From Pampus argenteus (lineage: Eukaryota; Chordata; Actinopteri; Scombriformes; Stromateidae): 64,000 bases of DNA. Shown here in pieces: positions 1 to 12,885 of the stretch (positions are counted from its first letter, which is position 1; every line of letters begins with the position of its first letter). The notes beneath the pieces were generated by a model that had not been told where the DNA came from, made no database searches, and was given only the letters and a program-made list of their open reading frames with translations. The position numbers and the translations under genes were made by a program. The stretch covers positions 15,760,501 to 15,824,500 of the forward strand of contig CM072862.1 in assembly GCA_036937835.1 (NCBI GenBank). The letters run 5' to 3'.

Positions 1-794
1 AGGGAAGGCTTTCCTTCTGAACTGAAAGTGGTGACGGCTTGATAATAGGCTAAAACACCGAGCATGAGCGCGAAAGAGTGAGAGAGAGAGCAAGTAAGAG
101 AGTGAGACAGAGAATGAGAGAGAGGGAACAGAGGAAGAAGAGTGTGTATGGGGGCAAGAGAGAGGGAGAGAGTGGCAAGCATATTATAACTCATCCATCT
201 GGATCACCCTAGTAGATTGGGAGCAATCCCTTGTTGAAATTGTCTTCTAAACACTTAGTGAGAAGGAGACAGAACGGAGCAGCCATCCCATCTCAGTGTG
301 CCTGTGTGTATTCTCACACTGACTGCTATCCCAGCCAAGGTAGAGAGACCTCTGACAGACCGCTTGCACGTGTGTGTATTTCACTTTACTCGTGTGAGTG
401 TGTGCACGCGCGTGTCTGTGCCGTTGCCTATCTTGCAAGCCAGCCAGCTAGTGAGTGTGTGAGCGAGAGGGAGAGAGAGAATATGTATGTGTGTGTGTAA
501 GGAAGAGGGGGTATTATGCACCCTGGATGTTGCCTCGTGCTTTAAACAGCTGCCTACAAGCCCAGGTACTGTGCGCCGGCTTCTAAATAAGCAGCACATT
601 CACCGTCCCCTTCAGGACAGGAGGCTAGGCTGCAGAGTGTGAAATCAGACTAATACAGTGGCGTAGGGCTGAGCAGGAGCAGGAGGCAGCTCTTGCATGA
701 CTTACTAAGACTAGAGGTTTAAAGGACAAGAACCAGCAGAAGAAAAAGAGGGGATTGGACATCAGAGAGAGAGGAGAGGAAAAAAGACAGCAAG
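1..794 (+). other. candidate first non-coding exon and promoter-proximal region
   Basis: This stretch is purine-rich and has clearly more CpG than the following kilobases, with clusters around 60-75, 255-280, 360-425 and 560-610. It ends in a good splice donor, AAG|GTTAGT, at 794/795. Every frame has stops and there are many short upstream ATGs, so it does not code. Seen: the composition and the donor. Inferred: a 5' untranslated first exon with part of its promoter, for a plus-strand gene whose coding part lies right of the window. The true start may lie left of position 1. It could instead be a lncRNA first exon. Confidence 0.4.
73..177. repeat. interrupted (GA)n purine tract
   Basis: This is an imperfect GAGA-rich run with AAGA and GGGA interruptions inside the candidate first exon. 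Such polypurine tracts are common in vertebrate 5' untranslated regions and promoters. No further function is visible. Confidence 0.7.
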
Positions 795-3700
795 GTTAGT
801 AAATCCTTTTTTAATTTCTGCTCTGTGGATTCTTTCTCTCAGTCTATAGTACTTTGAGTACAGTTGGTGTGGAGCTGGGACTGAGGCTGATGCTGTGACT
901 GCTGTGTTTTGCTGGAGAAAGTATTGATTCTTTGTAAGTTTGTGGGAAGTGTGTTCTTTTTGATCCTGCAAGGTGAGAGCAGATGGAAACACTGGATGAA
1001 GTGGGACTGGCTTAAAGCGGCCCAACTCCTTTAGTGTGTGTGTGTGTGTGTGGGTGTGTGCAATGGTGTATAGTGTTCCTGTGTTTACGTAACTTTAATA
1101 CAATGCAGTACATATAGCCTACATGTAAAAAGCAATTGTGTATTATTTTTGAAATTTTGGAAGTTGTGCAGTCACAGTCAAGTGTGTGTGTTCTGAAATG
1201 CTGTGTATTTGAAAAGTGGGTGACGGTGCATTTAATGCCCAGTACCACTATAGCGGGGCAGATAGTAACACTGGAAGTAAAACAGGACGTGCTAGAAAAA
1301 AAAAAAGAAAATTGCTTTTTTTATTCTCAGGTTGTATGGATAGTGTACAAATAGTCACCATTCACAGACAGTGTATGCTTCAAACACACCTAACAGTCAG
1401 TGTGTCATGTGGTGACATATTACCCAATGAGAGGGGTCAGTACACACAGGTGCAAAAAGAACATGTGACCAAACACACAAGATGGTGTCCTCCTCTCTTT
1501 TATTTCAGAGAGATATTTATATAATGAAGTTACACTCTTAGGAATTAGTTAGGTCTATGTGTGTAAACATTTATTGGGATAAGTGTTGCACTAATAACAC
1601 AGTGATTTTTTTTTTAAGAAATACACATTTTGTATTTATAATACTGATTTATTTAGCATTCTGAAAAAGAAATGAAAGAAATAGTAAAGGATGATTTTTC
1701 TTTTTAATCCAAAGGAAGATTTTCAGGTAAGAAATACTGTGTCTAGGTACGGGTATGTGCCAGCATTTAGATGTGTTTAGCCACACACAAGTACAGGAAA
1801 AGTGGAAAAGCCAGGACTACCAAATTGTCAGCAATACTAAAGACATCAACACAAAAATTTCAGCTATCCATCACAGCTGTCAGCCTGTTTCTGTGGCGAC
1901 AGTGATTTATTCTAGGGCTGAAATCCATTTGGACTCACTCTCTCTCTCTCCCTCTCACTTACTCACTTACACTTACTAACTCACACATAAACCCAAATAC
2001 CATGCACAGCAACTCTGTTAATATGTGTTGATTTTTTTTTTAGTTGCAATTATTTGGAGTCGACAAGTGTTGATTGGAGAATTATCTATCCACTCATAGA
2101 GCTGACATGGCTCAATATGGCAGGTGTTCAAAATTTCAAATATGTTTTACTCTGGTGAGAGTGGACTTCATCATTGTTTATTTTTGTATCATCAGTGTAA
2201 TATTTACCCTGATAGTCTGGTATTTTATATAAAATAATCAGAAGAATCACTATGACTTTTCAAAGAGCAAATTCATAAGACATGCAGATTTTGTCTACCC
2301 TAATTGAAAAAAAGAGGTGGACAAAATATAAGCTCTCTGAAACTTTAAAAATCATAAAATATTAAGACTCTATGTAAGGTTTTTTTTTCAGGGCTGTTGT
2401 ATAACTGTATAACTGCTTTTGTTTTAGCTAGGTGTACCCAATAAACTGGCAACTAAGTGTACATACACTTTATTTATGAAGTGTCAGTATCATTAGACCC
2501 AATTTCAGAATATAAGGCACAAAAATAAAAGGGAGTATTCAATTACGGATTTTTCTCTTTGCAGTGAGACTACGATTGTAATTAAAGTTTAAAATCAAAA
2601 TATAATTAATTTTTTAATAACTAGGTGTTTTTTCATCCCCTGCAATACAGTAAACAATATATATAAATGAATGCTGTCACGCAGTGATGATCCAGATTGT
2701 AAACTCCATAAATCCCACACAGGAAGTAGCAGGTATTCTTACAAGAGTACAAGACTATTTTTGACACATGTATTAGCCATACAGTGTTTTAGCTACTGTT
2801 GTACTCATGACAAGAGTAGAAACATGAATGAAAACTGATACACAGATTTAGCTGACAGTGTGTGTGCTTCCACAAACATATGTGTTTACAGGCATCTCTG
2901 TGGGTGAGAATGAGGAGAAAAACAGATTTCTGCTACAATGTGGGTTGCACATATTCTTCAACCCCCCTCTCATTTAATTTCCTCTCTTTTCTCCACAGCC
3001 TCTCTGGCATTTTTTCATGTCAGATGATAACTCAGGTCCTACACTGTGCAGGAAGACTTATCAGTCAACACACTGCCACTAATATCCCCCATCTGCCAAC
3101 AAGCACACCCAGTTCCCTAAGCCTATGCTCTACCCTTAAGCCTTGGCCCAAGCCCATGACTGCACCCTAGGATTGGTGTGTATGTGTGTGTGTGTGTGTG
3201 CATGCGCACATGCTTGTTTGTGTTTCTAGTCATGTGATTGTGTGCTTGGTGCACTGTCGTATTGGCTAATGGGTATTTTTGTCACTACTAAAACATGATG
3301 ATGCAGATGCCTGGTCAAGAGCTGTCAGCTCTTAATATGTTTGTCTGTCTGCATGCTATCTCAGATGTTGATCTGAGCTGGCCTGTGTGTATCTGGAGTT
3401 GAGCGGAGCAGAGAAGCCTCTGCTGTGTGTTCTGCTCTGGTCTGGCCTGTGTACTACTGGAGGGGTGAGCCTAGCGCTGAGGCTGAGACTGGCCAGAGAG
3501 GTCACTCAGGCTCCGTGAGAGATACTCTGAGTAAGTCTTGTTTGAATGTTTCACTCAAGCAGAGGCACATACTTCTGGATGCTGATTCTGATACATAACC
3601 AGTATATGAAGTCCATGTTTGGTAAATCAAGATAAACTAAAATGAAGTTAATTAATTAAAAACTTTAAATCACTGATGATCAAAGTGGTTTAGGTCACTT

Positions 3701-4214
3701 TTTTAAGAGGGCACACATTTTTTTAGTCCACGTCATGTCTGAGGTTTGTGTGACTGAAACTGGCAGTGCATCTGTGTACTGATTAAACTCTGGCTAAGGT
3801 CTGGGCCTTGCCATGATAACGTGCCAAACTTAGCTCTGCTCTTAAAATCCTGGATTAATTCCTGCTTTAGGAGCTTAACATGGTCAGCCATTCAAACATG
3901 CACTGGGCTGACTGGGCTGCCTTGGTTGCCTGTTATCTCCTGTAGAGTTTTACAAGCACTGTAACAAGTGGGGGGGGCCCTCTGAATTTTAGCACCACCA
4001 CTGCCTGTGTTTCTCCTTTCTGTACACTAGTTTACAGGTCATGAAGCTGACCTGGACAAAACCTGTTTTTGTAATAAAATAAAATTGTAGCCTACCTCTT
4101 AATATGTCATTAAACATAATTTACACAGCAAAATTATGTAATATAAAAACACATTTCTTCGCCTTATTCCATTTTCATTTTTATATTAATGTTAATGCAT
4201 AAATATATAGTTAA

Positions 4215-4216
<2 letters not shown>
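795..4216. other. intron-like sequence without a supported gene
   Basis: The stretch is AT-rich with short spurious frames. It holds (TG)n runs at 1033-1060 and about 3178-3200. A more GC-rich block at 3360-3530 ends in a donor-like ...CTGA|GTAAGTC at 3530/3531, but no convincing acceptor precedes it, so I do not call an exon there. Confidence 0.5.
1033..1060. repeat. (TG)n microsatellite
   Basis: This is a nearly pure TG run with one GGG interruption. Confidence 0.9.

Positions 4217-4248
<32 letters not shown>
4217..4248. repeat. (GT)16 microsatellite
   Basis: This is a pure, uninterrupted GT run of 32 bases in an AT-rich context. Confidence 0.95.
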
Positions 4249-4254
<6 letters not shown>

Positions 4255-5150
4255 TTTAGCCACTCTGTAATGTTAACAGCTGTATCTAAATACCTGTCAC
4301 TGCTGCTTTGGGTCCAACTTTAATGTCTGTCTAAAACAAACATCTCCAAATCTAAAAACATTAAAACTTTTGACACTTAGAGTCAGAATTCCTGAGACGT
4401 GTATTGTCTAATGGGGATTGTGCAAAAATGCACAGCCTCCAGAAGTTACTAAATCACATCAAGCAGATAGAGAAGCTGATGCCTTCAAGGGATTAGTTTA
4501 ATTACATTAATGTCCCAGATTTCTGAAATTCCTCTTGACTTCCTTGTTGCCTCATTTGTTTTCCCGTTTCCACATTGGTGTCCATGTTAAGCTGGAGGTT
4601 ATTTTGCCTTAAATCTATAATATCCATTGTATACAAATACAATATAGGCATGTTGGCCTGCCATGCACAATGTGTGGAGTAAATACATACAGTAATTCCA
4701 CATGTTATTACAGCTTATTACTGCAGTCATGTGCATAATCACTTGACGCTTTTCTTTTGTGTGAGTAACTTCTGCACCTTTACCTGTAATCCTGACCAAT
4801 GATGCTTTTTCAGACACGCTTTTTTCTCCAGTGTGTCATGTCTACAGGAGTAAATCTAATTAGTTGTTGTTTTTAATGGCACTATAGGGCATAAATATAA
4901 TTTAGTTAAAATGCAAAAACAGTTAAAACATAGTATGAGCAGGGTGTCTTGTTGGGTTTCACAAATTAAGCCTGTGAATTTCCCACAACAGAATTTCTCA
5001 TTATGATGTATGGGCACAGAAAAAAAACGGAGAATTGCTATGTGTTTCATGGTGTGTTGTGTGTAAGAGTAATGGTGGTGGGGTTTGGTGTTATGTTGAT
5101 TCCATCTTGGCTGTTCTGCAATAATTTAAGAGACGAGGAGGGGCGGGGTG
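4249..5150. other. AT-rich sequence, nothing recognised
   Basis: There is no splice-bounded frame, no repeat family I recognise and no strong motif cluster. Confidence 0.4.
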
Positions 5151-5194
5151 GTGGGGAGGCACCATTTTATTCCTCCAATCCCCCTTCACCACCA

Positions 5195-5300
5195 CTGGAA
5201 TATAATCCGCTGTCTCCTGACCTTCAAATCATGCAGCGCTGCAGTCATTTCAATTGGCCCGGCCGCCATTAGCGTGAAATGTCCTCTAGCCACTCTGCTT
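5195..5300. promoter_or_regulatory. candidate non-coding regulatory block
   Basis: This is a compact GC-balanced block, CpG-richer than its flanks, with CAATTGG next to GGCCGCCATTAGCG and a nearby GCAGCGCTGC palindrome. All frames contain stops or lack codon structure. The call rests on composition and the homeodomain-type cores; conservation cannot be seen here. Confidence 0.25.
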
Positions 5301-5440
5301 CTGCACATGGAAGATTTCCTTTCTCCCAGCATGGTTTCCCCCTTCTACTTTGCTCCTTCACTCCATCTTGTATTCTTTCCACCATGCCCCCTGAAGCCTG
5401 GCTGCGATGGAGGGTGGGAACCTCTTGCACTAAGGAAATG

Positions 5441-6955
5441 AGCCACCACAGGAGATGCTGTTGGTCAAAAGATAGGATGAAAAACACTCACTTCATTAGA
5501 TGCTTATATATTTGTGTTGCACTATGTTCCTTTTGAAAATTTTGGTTTTGTATATATTTTACACAATACAAATTTGGTTGTACAGCATTTAAAATGCCGA
5601 GGAGTGTGTATGACCTTTTAAAAATGTTTTCATCACTCAGGATACTACTAACATGCAGTACTGTGTACTGTAAATAGAATGTTTTTTGCTCAATCATCTG
5701 CTACATCTGCTTAAATATTTGTTTGACAAGAAGAAAAAAATATAAAAATTAATGAGAGCAAAAATATTTATACTTAATCCTAATCTTTCTAAAAATATTA
5801 GTGCATCTTCACCACTATTTTTGAGTCTAGACACAATAGATGCAGCTTTACAGTGTTGTGGACCAACAGCTAGTTTGTGGTTGCACTGTTTGATGGAGCA
5901 TGCCCTACATTGTTCCCTTGGCTAAGTGCATCACATGTAGGGAACAGCCAGAGCTCCTTATCATACTAAAAACAGGGAAGAAGTTATACTGACTGGGGCA
6001 CAGAAATCATATGCTAAAGCTCTGTGTGTGTTATGTTGCTCGTAGATAGATAGATCAATTATTGAAAGAGGACATATTTGATATGATCTGAATATTAAAA
6101 ATATATCAGAGGGCAAACAACATCCATGACTGTCTTCAGATCTATGCTGAAAGATATGTGTCAAATCTCCAGAGAGATGCTTTATTCAGAAGGGTCAAGG
6201 GGTTCTCTGAATGCTTGATAAGATGCAATAATATAATTTTTTATTTAAAAAAGGTAGTAAAAAATGTCAGTAGTACCTTTCAAAATTATGTTTATTATCA
6301 GTGTGTCTCTCATAAATTATTGTTCCACCATATTCATAACTACAAAAAAATATCTATGACCTAGAATTCATCTCATGCTAAAACATCATTACACAAACAC
6401 GCATATCTCAACATTTTTGAATTTGTCGTTTCCAAAAGATGTTGTTTTCCTGGGTGGTGAATTTGGCTCACCCTGTCACTGCTTATTATGTTTCTGGGAC
6501 AATGACAATTGGAAATGTGTACTTGCAATGTATACTGGCTGCCTGACTGCTTGTTAGCTTTCGGAAAACAGTGACCCAGGTGCAGTGGGTGAACTGATGA
6601 AATTTGTTTAGCCATTGTGTCCCCTGGTCCTAAACAAGTCCTCATCTAAAACCTTCCCTGAAGTCTATTTCTTCCTACTGGTTGTTATTACACATAGTGT
6701 ATGTATTTATGATTAATGAACCCACTGGGGTATATCCATAATGCTATGACCTCAAGGTAAAATTGAAATGCATGCACTGGATGTAGAGCATTCTTATATT
6801 ATTGCCCAATATACTTAACAGCTATTACATTTGTTGGCACTGGTGAAAATAAAACAGAGGGCTATGAGGTTTCAAATCAACAAGGCCACTCTAAGAAATG
6901 GACTTATTGGAATTGCATTACGTTGATTAGGCTGAGAAATGAATACTATTTACAA
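5441..6955. other. AT-rich sequence, nothing recognised
   Basis: There are short spurious frames only, and a short TAGATAGATAGAT run near 6045. I see no exon or known repeat. Confidence 0.4.
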
Positions 6956-6959
6956 TGGA

Positions 6960-7165
6960 GCAGTGTTAAACACTCTTGTTTCTCCCAGCTATAGGAGTGC
7001 GTCAACAGTCGGTCAGCATCAATTAAATCTCCTGATCTGTATATCCTGAAAGGCCGGACTTGTTGTCTTCTAATAAAGCCAGTCTGTGGCAGCAGAATGT
7101 TTCATTTCCTCTTGGAGATTGCCCTCTGTAATGCAGAGTGCTTATCATAGTCCTGGAAAAGGACA
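6960..7165. promoter_or_regulatory. candidate conserved non-coding element
   Basis: The block is non-repetitive, with mixed composition and the cores ATCAATTAAA and CTAATAAAG, set between AT-rich flanks. It looks like a developmental enhancer core. The evidence is motif density only. Confidence 0.3.
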
Positions 7166-7499
7166 GCAACAGCACAACGTTCTGATGCTTGATACCCAGA
7201 TCAACCTGAGGCCAGTGCCAACAGCACTTCTAAGCAACGCTTTGTCTTAGAGTAGAAGCATAGACATTTAGACTCGGAAACCCTCTTACTTTTTTTTTTT
7301 AAACAATGCAATTAAATGTTATAATGTATGTACTATCCAGGTTTAAAATATTAGTTACATCTTTGAGTTGACATTTTTGAGAAAGAATACATAGTATTTT
7401 GGGAATATTTACTAATGGTTGTATGTGTCTGTTTGTGCAGATGAAAATGAAAAATGGGGTCTGGAAAGGACGGGGTTGTGAGGGGGCCAAGCTGTCCCT

Positions 7500-7690
7500 A
7501 GCCATTCATTCTCTCTGCCCCCCTGTCTAATTAATGGGCCACGTTCATACACGTTATTGCACCAGAGGGTCTGTCACTCATTAATCATGTGACCTTCTGT
7601 GGCACAGTTAATGACCTTGGAGGAGTAGATCAGCTGGAGATGGCTGAAGCTGTGGAATTAAATTGTTTCTGGAAGTGGTCATGGTCACAT
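7500..7690. promoter_or_regulatory. candidate enhancer with homeodomain, E-box and nuclear-receptor motifs
   Basis: The block holds CTAATTAATGG (7528-7538), CATTAATCATGTGACC (7579-7594), TGACCTTGG (7612-7620; its complement CCAAGGTCA is an extended ERR/SF-1 type half-site) and CAGCTG (7631-7636). All lie within about 110 bases of non-repetitive sequence with no coding signal. Motif identities come from established consensus sites. Enhancer function is inferred. Confidence 0.4.
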
Positions 7691-8249
7691 CAGGCACTTT
7701 AACAGCCACTCTGCCCAGACCCTCTCCTGTTACACCTCAGCCTGTGTCTCACTTATATAGGTCCTTGCTGTCTCTGCCACAAGGATGGTCAAGGGAATTT
7801 CAGACACTAGGATTTGGGATTAGAGTAAGCAAGGGATGGAACCAATGTTGAACTCAAATCACTCAGTTGTGACTTTATTGGCTGATTTCGTGCATGACCA
7901 CTACCCGTCACTCTGCAAATCACTCCAACATTTTTTTGAAGAAGGTCTCCCATCAAATTTCTCTGTTGCAGTGTTGAGTAATTACATGCTAAAACTTGAA
8001 ACAAGTTTGAACCTCTACTTTTCATCATTTTATTCAAAAATTTATTTAAAACTTGCATGCATGTAACTACATTATTACCTCTGAAAGTTTCAACCTATGC
8101 ATATTCTTAAGTAATAGTGCAGTTTCTGTACAAGATGGCTTCATATAGATTGGCTTATTTGCCTTTTAAGATATATATTTTTATTGTTACTTCATTTAAG
8201 TTGTGATTATGTATTATGGTAATACTGTGATAAACAATATCATATGTTG
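7691..8249. other. intronic sequence, nothing recognised
   Basis: There is no exon with plausible splice sites. Sequence quality drops from mixed to AT-rich toward the transposon relics on the right. Confidence 0.35.
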
Positions 8250-8251
8250 TA

Positions 8252-8370
8252 ATTCAGAGATGAAATGATCAGTCAATTAAATCATTGGTCGATCAACACA
8301 AAGTAATGACTTACTTGTTTAAAAAATGAATTAAGCAAACATGCCAAGCTAAAGATAGAAATCCATGTTG
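8252..8370. mobile_element. degenerate teleost MITE-like repeat
   Basis: The segment begins AGAGATGAAATGATCAGTC, continues through ATCATTGGTCGATCAAC, and then reads AATGAATTAAGCAAACATGCC. This matches in order the parts of a very abundant teleost interspersed repeat whose consensus, from memory, runs GAGATGAAACGATTAGTC, repeated ATTAATCG, then a CAAAAATGCCAAA tail. The copy is well diverged. Its boundaries are approximate. Confidence 0.55.
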
Positions 8371-8734
8371 GCCGGTGGATGAAGCATTTCAAATAATATG
8401 CAGTGTACAATTAACATAGTTCAATTGAAACAAACAGTAGTACAATTTTTTTCCTTTGCGATTCTGGCTTCAGCTTAAAACCTAAATCACAATTTTAGTG
8501 CAAATAAATATGCAGTGAATTGCAGCAATCAAGTCACTGTGTAATAAACGCATAAATGACTATGTCCAGGCTCAGTTAAAACTTTAAATGCCGTTACAGG
8601 ACACCATATTGTTAATTATTTTACATTTATCTGCTGAATTTGTCATCAAAGATTGTCTGTGGTAAATTATACAATATTTTGTGACATCCATTTTTTTAAA
8701 GGCCTTTATTTTGACTGTCTAATTGCATACTGTT
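8371..8734. other. AT-rich sequence between two transposon relics
   Basis: No gene is visible. ACATTTATCTGCTGAATTTG near 8622 faintly resembles the tail of common teleost LINE/SINE copies, but it is too diverged to call. Confidence 0.3.
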
Positions 8735-8875
8735 GTTAGGGTTAATGGGCAGATAAAGCTGAGTGTTGTCAGCATAACAGTGAATGCTGATCTTGTCAGT
8801 AAATAATATAGCCAAATAGAATAAAAGCAGTGGGATTAAAACAGCACCCTGAGGTACTCCACAGGGTCTTCATTA
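8735..8875 (-). pseudogene. LINE reverse-transcriptase fragment, decayed
   Basis: Read on the minus strand, the segment translates as CGVPQGAVLIPLLLF, then after a gap HCYADNTQLYLP. Non-LTR retrotransposon reverse transcriptases carry GVPQGSVLGPLLF followed by HCYADDTQLY, whose DD are catalytic aspartates. Here the second D is N, the G of VLGP is I, and the loop normally between the motifs is shortened. Stops lie just upstream of CGVPQG. It is a dead fragment of about 45 residues from a protein of several hundred. The family is probably a CR1/L2/Rex-type teleost LINE, but I cannot assign it exactly. Confidence 0.85.
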
Positions 8876-9239
8876 ATAGTCACTAAGAACAGTTAACATG
8901 AAATGCCCACATATTGTTTAATAATGTATGTTTTCTCTGAAATGTACTTTCACTTTTAATGTACTTTAAAACTTTCAAAGGTTTACGAAGACTAATTATT
9001 ATTTTATTGTATTTTACTTTTGAGGATTCTAACTTTTTTCTAAACCTGTAATACTGTAGTACAAAACAGATAAATACATAACAACTATGGTTATTATTAA
9101 TATGAGAAATCTAAAATTGTTCTTCCTGAAGGAAGGCAGATTGAGAAACCAGCGAGGAAGAGAGATTATTTCCCCGGTGCCTCATGGCTGAAGAAAGTAC
9201 AACAAACATATTTCTATAGCCAGATAGATATGTTGAGCA
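8876..9239. other. AT-rich sequence, nothing recognised
   Basis: This may include further unrecognisable remains of the LINE insertion. No exon is visible. Confidence 0.35.
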
Positions 9240-9545
9240 AAAAATGATTTCACCATGTGTCCGAAGTTTAAATGATGGCTGTGTTATTGCTGCCACCTTC
9301 TTTTCACAATTGCAGCATTGAAATGTTAGCTTTCTTCTCAGTGACATTGAAATGGAGGGATTTTGTTTATCCCTGCCTTTGTTTATTTAACATTTTGCTC
9401 AGCGGGGGAGTTTCAGATAGATTGTTTTCAAGACAGTCCCTGCAGACAGCGAGCAAACACTCTACAGCTTCATCAAACAGAACAATCTTCAACTTTCCCC
9501 TTCTGCAGTGTGCAGGGAAATGTGACTGAGAGAAACATCATAATG
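9240..9545. promoter_or_regulatory. candidate conserved non-coding element
   Basis: This is about 300 bases of non-repetitive sequence with FOX-like TTTGTTTATTTAAC (9379-9392) and GAGCAAACAC (9450-9459), plus CACAATTG and several GACATTGAAATGG-type segments. It stands out from AT-rich flanks. The overlapping open frames are short and lack splice context. Enhancer role is inferred. Confidence 0.4.
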
Positions 9546-12500
9546 GAATATGATTGAAAATGATCGTCATAATTTTGCTGTTAGAGTCTGTAACAATATG
9601 CAAGCACTGATTTTTAGAGGATTTATTTAGAACCATCTATAAGTCTAGCCTCAGACAGAAGGAAACACATTGATGGATGAAAACATTTTATTTTCATGTG
9701 GCAAACATTTGTGAGTTTTGTTAATAATGAATTCGCTCACGTGCGATGAATTCCATTTTTTCTTACTGAGAAGGCATCAGCAGACATTTGGGCACATGAA
9801 ATTCAACCTGAAATGCAAAAATGGAGCTAAAAGAAATCTTTGTGAGCTAAGAACTCCTTGTTTGAAAATGAGCTATGAAGCAAACTCATTCCGTGTTTGT
9901 GACCACTTTTTGTGCAAATGTGAGGCAACTCAGTTTTAATGACACCATGATACCATTTCTATTTCAGTATAAAAACACATTTCTGAAAAAGGAATCCAAA
10001 AGTAATTGTCGAAAAATGTTCAGTGTCAACGTACAGATGTTGGATCTAGGTTGGGAAGATCAATGACCTTTGGAATTCTACTCATTAAAACATAAAAATA
10101 TCAACATAAAAATAAACACAAACGCACACACAGACTAAGCCATTATCCTTTTTCTATCTCTCCTTCCACCATCTTTCCCCCTGTTGCAAGTGCAGGCTTG
10201 ATTAATATTTTCCACTGTTCTGTAACCATGGCAATAAGGTCACTGCATATGATACTTAATTGAATCTTCCCAGTGCTTTTGTGTGCATCTCCTGTGTCCG
10301 GACAATAAAAATCTTCCACTGATGACTCCAACCTCCTATACTCCGCTCTCCTCCATCTTTCTTTTCATTTTGTGCCCCATGAATTTATTCATTTGTTTCT
10401 GTGCTACCTCTTTCTTGTACTCCTTCTTTTCTTGGCCTCTCTCTGACCTAGTCTTCCTTAGCATTTCACTTGTTTTTTCACCATCATTGTACTCTTGTGT
10501 GCCTTGTCCTTCAGCAAGGAGCAGTACAGTGTCATTGTTATAGTGGTAAACCAACCTTCTACTGTTTTGTCTTTTGTGTACACCCACCTGCTGGAATAAC
10601 ACTTCAATGGGTTATTGCTGTTTAATGCCCGAGTAATGCATAGTACCCTGCTCCTTTTTCCTTGGCCTTTTATCAAATTTCCCATCTTCTTTCTGTATGT
10701 TGCTTTTCTCTCGATGCAGCATTTGCATACTCAAATCCGTCTCAGGCACAATTGTTAAATTGATTTCAAATGACACTGATGATTCAAGTGGTGAAACAAA
10801 AACTCTGGCAGCCAGAAAACCATAGGGACACCATAGTGAGCTACTGACAGACGGTGCTCTCTGAGCAGGTGTTCTGATTAATGCCTAACTAATTGGGGTC
10901 CTCTAAGATCCGGACATAAGTGGGAGACTTGTCTCCTCTTCACACAACACATGGACCAACACATAAACACATGCTGACTGAGTCTTTGTTCATGCAAGTA
11001 TGGAGGCTAATCCATGACAAGAGGGGATCCAGGTTCATAGGGAGAAAACACAGGAGTGGATAAGGAGAAAAGGGGTGAAGAGTAGGTGATGTTCTGTTGT
11101 GGAGGTGGCTTTAACAAACAGTGCAATGAACAGAAACTAAATACATGCTGTATCAACATTTGATTGTCTTGAATCAGCTGCGATAAATTTTCATTTTCAC
11201 ATTTTTTATTCAGCTATGAACACGTCTTGAACAAGTCAGCATTTTACTGAGCTGAAGGCCTACTACTTATAACAGTTTAGTGTCCCTCTGTGTCCGACTT
11301 GAATAAGATAAACAAGTGAGTCATAATAAGACAATGTTTTAATGATCAGTCAGTAACATTTATTTTAAAAAGATTATTTTGCAGTGGTACTTGTGGAAGT
11401 TTCAGGTCATTTTCCTGAAAGGTCAGTTTTGTTAATGTTAGTAAGGAAGTTCTGTTTGTAATAAAAGTGTGACAGTGATCGTGAGGCAAACATTAGACTC
11501 AAATAAAACAGAAAAAGACATGATGAAAAAAATTACACATCAAATTTGACATATGCACCATAAAATAACCATTAGCGGTTACCTACAATCTGAAGTGACA
11601 GTCTATCAATAATGTCACTCTGAAAATGGGACAGGTTTGTTGCCGTCTTTAAATCACCAGAGACTCCATATAACAGAAAAGCATGCAGGTATAGGAAATG
11701 CATTAAGGCTTGATGTTAATGGGTGTGGTGGGAGCAGTGGGACACCCAGGGGCACAGGAGGACATTGCTCACCTCTCACTGGGTCACAAGCTCGAGACAC
11801 CTGCCTGGTCTACAGCTCAGTCTTACAAAAACAACATCAATTATGCCTCAAAACAACAGTTAATATGCCTAAATAGGCTTAATAATTAACATTCTGTTTT
11901 AGTGATGTCTTATCACACATATATGCTTTCTACTCAAATAAATATATATATTAATTATACAACACATTGTTCAGAGGTTTCAAATATTTTTGAAGTCTGT
12001 CAAAGCTGTTGTATGAGTTGGTAATACAGTATTGGGTTTTAATGTTTTAAAATATACTATGATATCATAGCTCAAATGCTAGGATTACTGAACAATTTTA
12101 AATGATTATCTTTATTTTTTCATGACTACATTTATGTATATTTAGTTAACAGGGAAGTAACATGAAAATATCTTTACCATTCAGTTTATAATTTACAACA
12201 TTTAAACTCATGCAACCATATACAATCTCTCTAAGCATTTACTGAACAAACTCCCACTTTCAAAGATGTACAGACACACATGCAAACAAACAGAAGCAAA
12301 TGCACTTTGCAGACACATGCACACTTGCGCACACATTTGCCAGTCCCTTCATCCTTAGTTGAGCATTTGTGTACAATCAAACATAGTACTGCTTATTAAT
12401 AGACCTTTTAATGAATGGAAGAGCAGAGCATGCTCCTTTTTTACTACCATATTTAATAACGAAGTACATGGAGGCTATAGGATGCCCATCTGCTCTTCAC

Positions 12501-12689
12501 ACACGCTCCTCCGTCGCTCCATTTCTACTGTCTGCTGGTGTAACAGGCAGGCATTGTAGCAACAAGTGTCTCCACATTACCACGCTTGCCAGTTCCTCTC
12601 ATTTGGCAGCAAGCCTACTAGGCTGCCTTCCCCCTTACGAGAAAAAGACTTGATTGTGCCAGGGGAGAGAGCTTAGGGGGTAAGTGGGA
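9546..12689. other. intronic sequence without supported gene
   Basis: The stretch is mostly AT-rich. A short block at 10870-10925 has GATTAATGCCTAACTAATTGGGG, with two homeodomain cores, and could be part of a small regulatory element. Pyrimidine-rich sequence at 10330-10520 produces spurious frames. No splice-bounded exon is visible. Confidence 0.4.
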
Positions 12690-12885
12690 AGAGGGATGAG
12701 GAGGCGGGGGGAGGGGGGTGATTTACATACTGCAGCTTAGGCGACACTCATCTGATTTTAAACAGCTCCAAAGCAATTAAGGGTCATTAGTCTTTTTGTT
12801 TTCTCTTGTGGCACAATGTAGTAGTGACGGCATCTGAGGTGCAGTGCCCCCTGTGGGGATTGCCTGTGGGAATTACAGCACTATA
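12690..12885. promoter_or_regulatory. candidate conserved non-coding element
   Basis: The block holds GTGATTTACATAC, CTCATCTGATTTTAAACAGC, AAAGCAATTAAGG and GTCATTAG, followed by a CTTTTTGTTTTC run, all without repeat character. Homeodomain (CAATTAAG, CATTAG), E-box (CATCTG) and SOX-like motifs are combined. A G-rich run borders its left side. Confidence 0.4.

Noticed and set aside
3366..3530. Extra exon ending at CTGA|GTAAGTC
   Set aside because: The donor is fair, but no pyrimidine-rich acceptor is found upstream.
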